From an uncultured Clostridia bacterium (GTDB lineage: Bacteria; Bacillota; Clostridia; Christensenellales; UBA1242): a stretch of DNA of 22,362 nucleotides. Positions 20,798-22,362 of this stretch are shown here, piece after piece. A program made the translations under genes and the position numbers. The stretch is from assembly GCA_947625955.1 (NCBI GenBank), contig CANQQH010000005.1, forward strand, positions 1 to 22,362, in the 5' to 3' direction. Below the pieces are notes generated by a model. That model saw nothing but the letters and a program-made list of their open reading frames with translations. It had not been told where the DNA came from and made no database searches. How positions within the stretch are numbered: the first letter of the stretch is position 1; each line of letters begins with the position of its first letter.

Positions 20798-20995
20798 ATG
20801 GTATATATAGAAGTTATCAAAGAAATTATGAATGATAAAAAATTGTCACAGGAGAAAATGGCAAAGATTTTGCATGTTAACCAAACAACTATCAGCCAGT
20901 GGCTACTTGGAAAGAAAAAGCCAAGTTTTGATAACATCTACGCCCTCTATGAAAAATTTGGAATAACCCCGAACGAACTCTTTGGGATTGAATAA
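20798..20995 (+). CDS. XRE-family HTH repressor
   Basis: 65-aa protein that is almost only a helix-turn-helix: LSQEKMAKILHVNQTTISQWLLGKKKPSFDNIYALYEKFGITPNELFGIE. It probably binds the two GACCTA-type operators between itself and the divergent membrane operon. The first ATG is chosen because starting at Met11 would remove half of helix 1; no Shine-Dalgarno is seen, consistent with a leaderless or near-leaderless mRNA. No sensor domain, so the inducer, if any, must act directly or through a partner. Confidence 0.88.
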   Translation: MVYIEVIKEIMNDKKLSQEKMAKILHVNQTTISQWLLGKKKPSFDNIYALYEKFGITPNELFGIE

Positions 20996-21002
20996 ACAAA
21001 AG

Positions 21003-21029
21003 AATCACCACTAGAATGTGGTGATTTTT
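21003..21029. terminator. Bidirectional terminator between XRE and TtcA-like genes
   Basis: AATCACCAC-N6-GTGGTGATT with a T-run on the right; converging genes on both sides. It overlaps the last bases of the TtcA-like gene. Confidence 0.85.
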
Positions 21030-21888
21030 ACTTATCGTAGTCGTCTTTGAAGTGGTGGCGAACGCCGTTTTTATCTTTGTAGGCGATGACCGTTGAGAGA
21101 TTGACATTTTCAAGGCTCGCAAAAATATTTTGGTCAACCTGCGGGTCGTCCTTTTTGAGCATGGCGATGAGTTCTTTCATCTTTTTGCGTTTTGAGTTCA
21201 TCTCGCCATTCTCCGCCGCCAGTTTTTCAGTGAACTTGCAAGCGCATTGAAGAAATTCAAGTTTGTTATAATCGCGCCATTTGATGATGTCCTCTTCCTT
21301 TATTAAGTACATCGGGCGAATCAGCTCCATACCCTCAAAGTTGGTGCTGTGGAGCTTTGGCATCATGGTTTGAACCTGCCCGCCATAGAGCATCCCCATG
21401 AGGATGGTCTCGATAACATCGTCGTAGTGGTGGCCAAGCGCGATTTTGTTGCAGCCAAGTTCCTTCGCCTTGCTATACAGGTGCCCCCTTCTCATCCTTG
21501 CGCAAATATAGCACGGCGACTTTTCAATATTAAACACATTTTCGAAGATATTCGTTTCAAAAACCGTGATTGGGATGTTGAGCATTTTCGCATTTTTTTC
21601 AATCATTTCCTGGTTTTTCTTTGTATAGCCGGGATTCATCACCAAAAACACAAGCTCGAAATCAAACTTGTTGTGGCGTTTGAGTTCTTGAAAAAGCTTT
21701 GCCATGAGCATACTATCTTTCCCACCCGAAATGCAAACCGCCACCTTGTCGCCCGGGCGAAGAAGGTCATACTCCTGAATAGCCTTGCAAAATTTTGAGA
21801 GTAGGGTTTTGTGAAATTTTTTGCGTATGCTCTCTTCAACCTCGCGCGCCTTTGTTTCGCTATATTGAGTGCTCATTTGTTTCTCCAT
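21028..21888 (-). CDS. TtcA-family tRNA-thiolation PP-loop ATPase
   Basis: About 286-aa PP-loop ATPase related to TtcA (2-thiocytidine in tRNA). ATP motif SGGKDSMLMAKL near residue 55, the CxxC pair in SPCYICARMRRG and a further cysteine pair CACKF, the set that binds an iron-sulfur cluster in this family; GHHYDDVIET is the second nucleotide signature. Start is ambiguous: the ATG at 21888 fits a leaderless mRNA, while the ATG at 21876 has GGAG 6 nt upstream. Exact tRNA target not provable here. Confidence 0.85.
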   Translation of the reverse strand: MEKQMSTQYSETKAREVEESIRKKFHKTLLSKFCKAIQEYDLLRPGDKVAVCISGGKDSMLMAKLFQELKRHNKFDFELVFLVMNPGYTKKNQEMIEKNAKMLNIPITVFETNIFENVFNIEKSPCYICARMRRGHLYSKAKELGCNKIALGHHYDDVIETILMGMLYGGQVQTMMPKLHSTNFEGMELIRPMYLIKEEDIIKWRDYNKLEFLQCACKFTEKLAAENGEMNSKRKKMKELIAMLKKDDPQVDQNIFASLENVNLSTVIAYKDKNGVRHHFKDDYDK

Positions 21889-21894
21889 GCGAGA

Positions 21895-21923
21895 ATTATA
21901 CCAAATATAAACGCGTTTTGCAA
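21895..21923 (-). promoter_or_regulatory. Promoter of the TtcA-like gene, leaderless spacing
   Basis: Minus strand TTGCAA (21923-21918), 17-nt spacer, TATAAT (21900-21895), then 6 nt to the ATG at 21888, the same layout as the P-loop gene promoter. Confidence 0.82.
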
Positions 21924-21954
21924 CACCCAAAAAATCATATGCCGATTTTTCGTT

Positions 21955-21982
21955 TTGCTTTTTTCTTCGGCTGTGGTATTAT
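21955..21982 (+). promoter_or_regulatory. Likely promoter of the bile-salt-hydrolase-like gene
   Basis: TTGCTT (21955-21960), 16-nt spacer, TATTAT (21977-21982), then a short leader with GGAGG before the ATG at 22014. Confidence 0.5.
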
Positions 21983-22013
21983 TTATTCAAAAAAAGGTTT
22001 ATTGGAGGTTTAT

Positions 22014-22362
22014 ATGTGCACAGCACTGACATTCAAAACAAAAGATAACTATTTCGGCAGAAACCTGGACTATGAGTTTTCCTATAACGAAACGGTCACC
22101 ATCACTCCGCGAAACTTCAAGTTCTCTTTCCGCTTCATGGGCGAGGTCAAAACGCACTATGCAATGATTGGCATGGCGTTTGTTCAAGACAACTACCCTC
22201 TCTATTATGACGCAACGAATGAGAAAGGGCTTTCTGTTGCAGGGTTAAATTTCCCGTCAAACGCGTTCTATCCAAAGAAAAATAGGAGCATGAAAAATGT
22301 TGCACCTTTTGAGTTCATCCCTTTCATATTGTCCGATTGCAAAGACGTTGACGAGGCAAAAG
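22014..22362 (+). CDS. Choloylglycine (bile salt) hydrolase-like Ntn amidase, 3' end outside window
   Basis: First 116 residues of a cholylglycine hydrolase/penicillin V acylase family enzyme, which splits amide bonds such as those of conjugated bile salts. After removal of Met1, Cys2 becomes the N-terminal nucleophile (MCTALTFK). Arg16 and Asp19 in YFGRNLDYEF and Asn79 in GLSVAGLNFP match family active-site residues. GGAGG lies before the ATG. Bile salt and penicillin V specificity cannot be separated from this part alone. It supports a gut habitat. Confidence 0.85.
   Translation, partial: MCTALTFKTKDNYFGRNLDYEFSYNETVTITPRNFKFSFRFMGEVKTHYAMIGMAFVQDNYPLYYDATNEKGLSVAGLNFPSNAFYPKKNRSMKNVAPFEFIPFILSDCKDVDEAK

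Noticed and set aside
1..22362. CRISPR array, insertion sequence or replication origin
   Set aside because: No regularly spaced repeats, no transposase with terminal repeats and no DnaA-box cluster seen on reading the window.

Overview
The window reads as the chromosome of an anaerobic, probably gut-dwelling, Bacillota (Clostridia-like) bacterium. Supporting signs are an L27 with the cleavable N-terminal extension next to its dedicated Prp protease, the TIGR03960/DUF2344 radical-SAM pair, a rubrerythrin, a three-gene FAD/DUF1667 oxidoreductase operon, Shine-Dalgarno/TTGACA-TATAAT signals, and the start of a bile-salt-hydrolase-like gene at the right edge. Assignment below class level is not possible from the sequence alone.

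Left part (1-11.7 kb, housekeeping). On the minus strand: rplU-prp-rpmA behind a strong promoter and a probable L21 leader RNA; the radical-SAM/DUF2344 pair behind its own promoter; and a thioredoxin-reductase-like flavoprotein overlapping a membrane-anchored alpha/beta hydrolase. On the plus strand is the operon of a GlpA-like dehydrogenase, an FAD oxidoreductase and a DUF1667 protein, translationally coupled by ATGA overlaps. Then come NfeD-stomatin (minus), an orphan P-loop protein (plus) and rubrerythrin (minus).

Middle (11.8-15.9 kb, accessory). A NADAR-family protein is followed by tRNA-Ser(GGA). Behind the tRNA is a mosaic: a 21-bp copy of the tRNA 3' end, an AT-rich HD-domain nucleotidase gene, a second tRNA-end-like sequence, and about 0.9 kb without a credible gene. 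That gene-free stretch holds two diverged tandem copies of what looks like a large structured RNA, with conserved blocks, covarying stems, terminator-like ends and a 13-nt loop-loop complementarity. A two-gene unknown operon with a 12-G tract at its ribosome binding site follows.

Right part (15.9-22.4 kb). A type II restriction-modification pair (methyltransferase, then PD-ExK nuclease) is convergent with an unknown HExxH protein. Next is an operon of small membrane proteins (two related two/three-TM proteins, an FxLYD protein, a zinc-ribbon protein and a 30-aa ORF), divergent from an XRE regulator. A perfect palindrome fills exactly the -35/-10 spacer of the membrane operon and recurs 19 bp away. 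A TtcA-like PP-loop enzyme and the partial bile salt hydrolase close the window.

Several genes have a consensus promoter whose -10 box lies only 6-9 nt before the start codon, which predicts leaderless mRNAs. The best candidates for something undescribed are the tandem structured RNA next to tRNA-Ser and the XRE-controlled small membrane protein operon.
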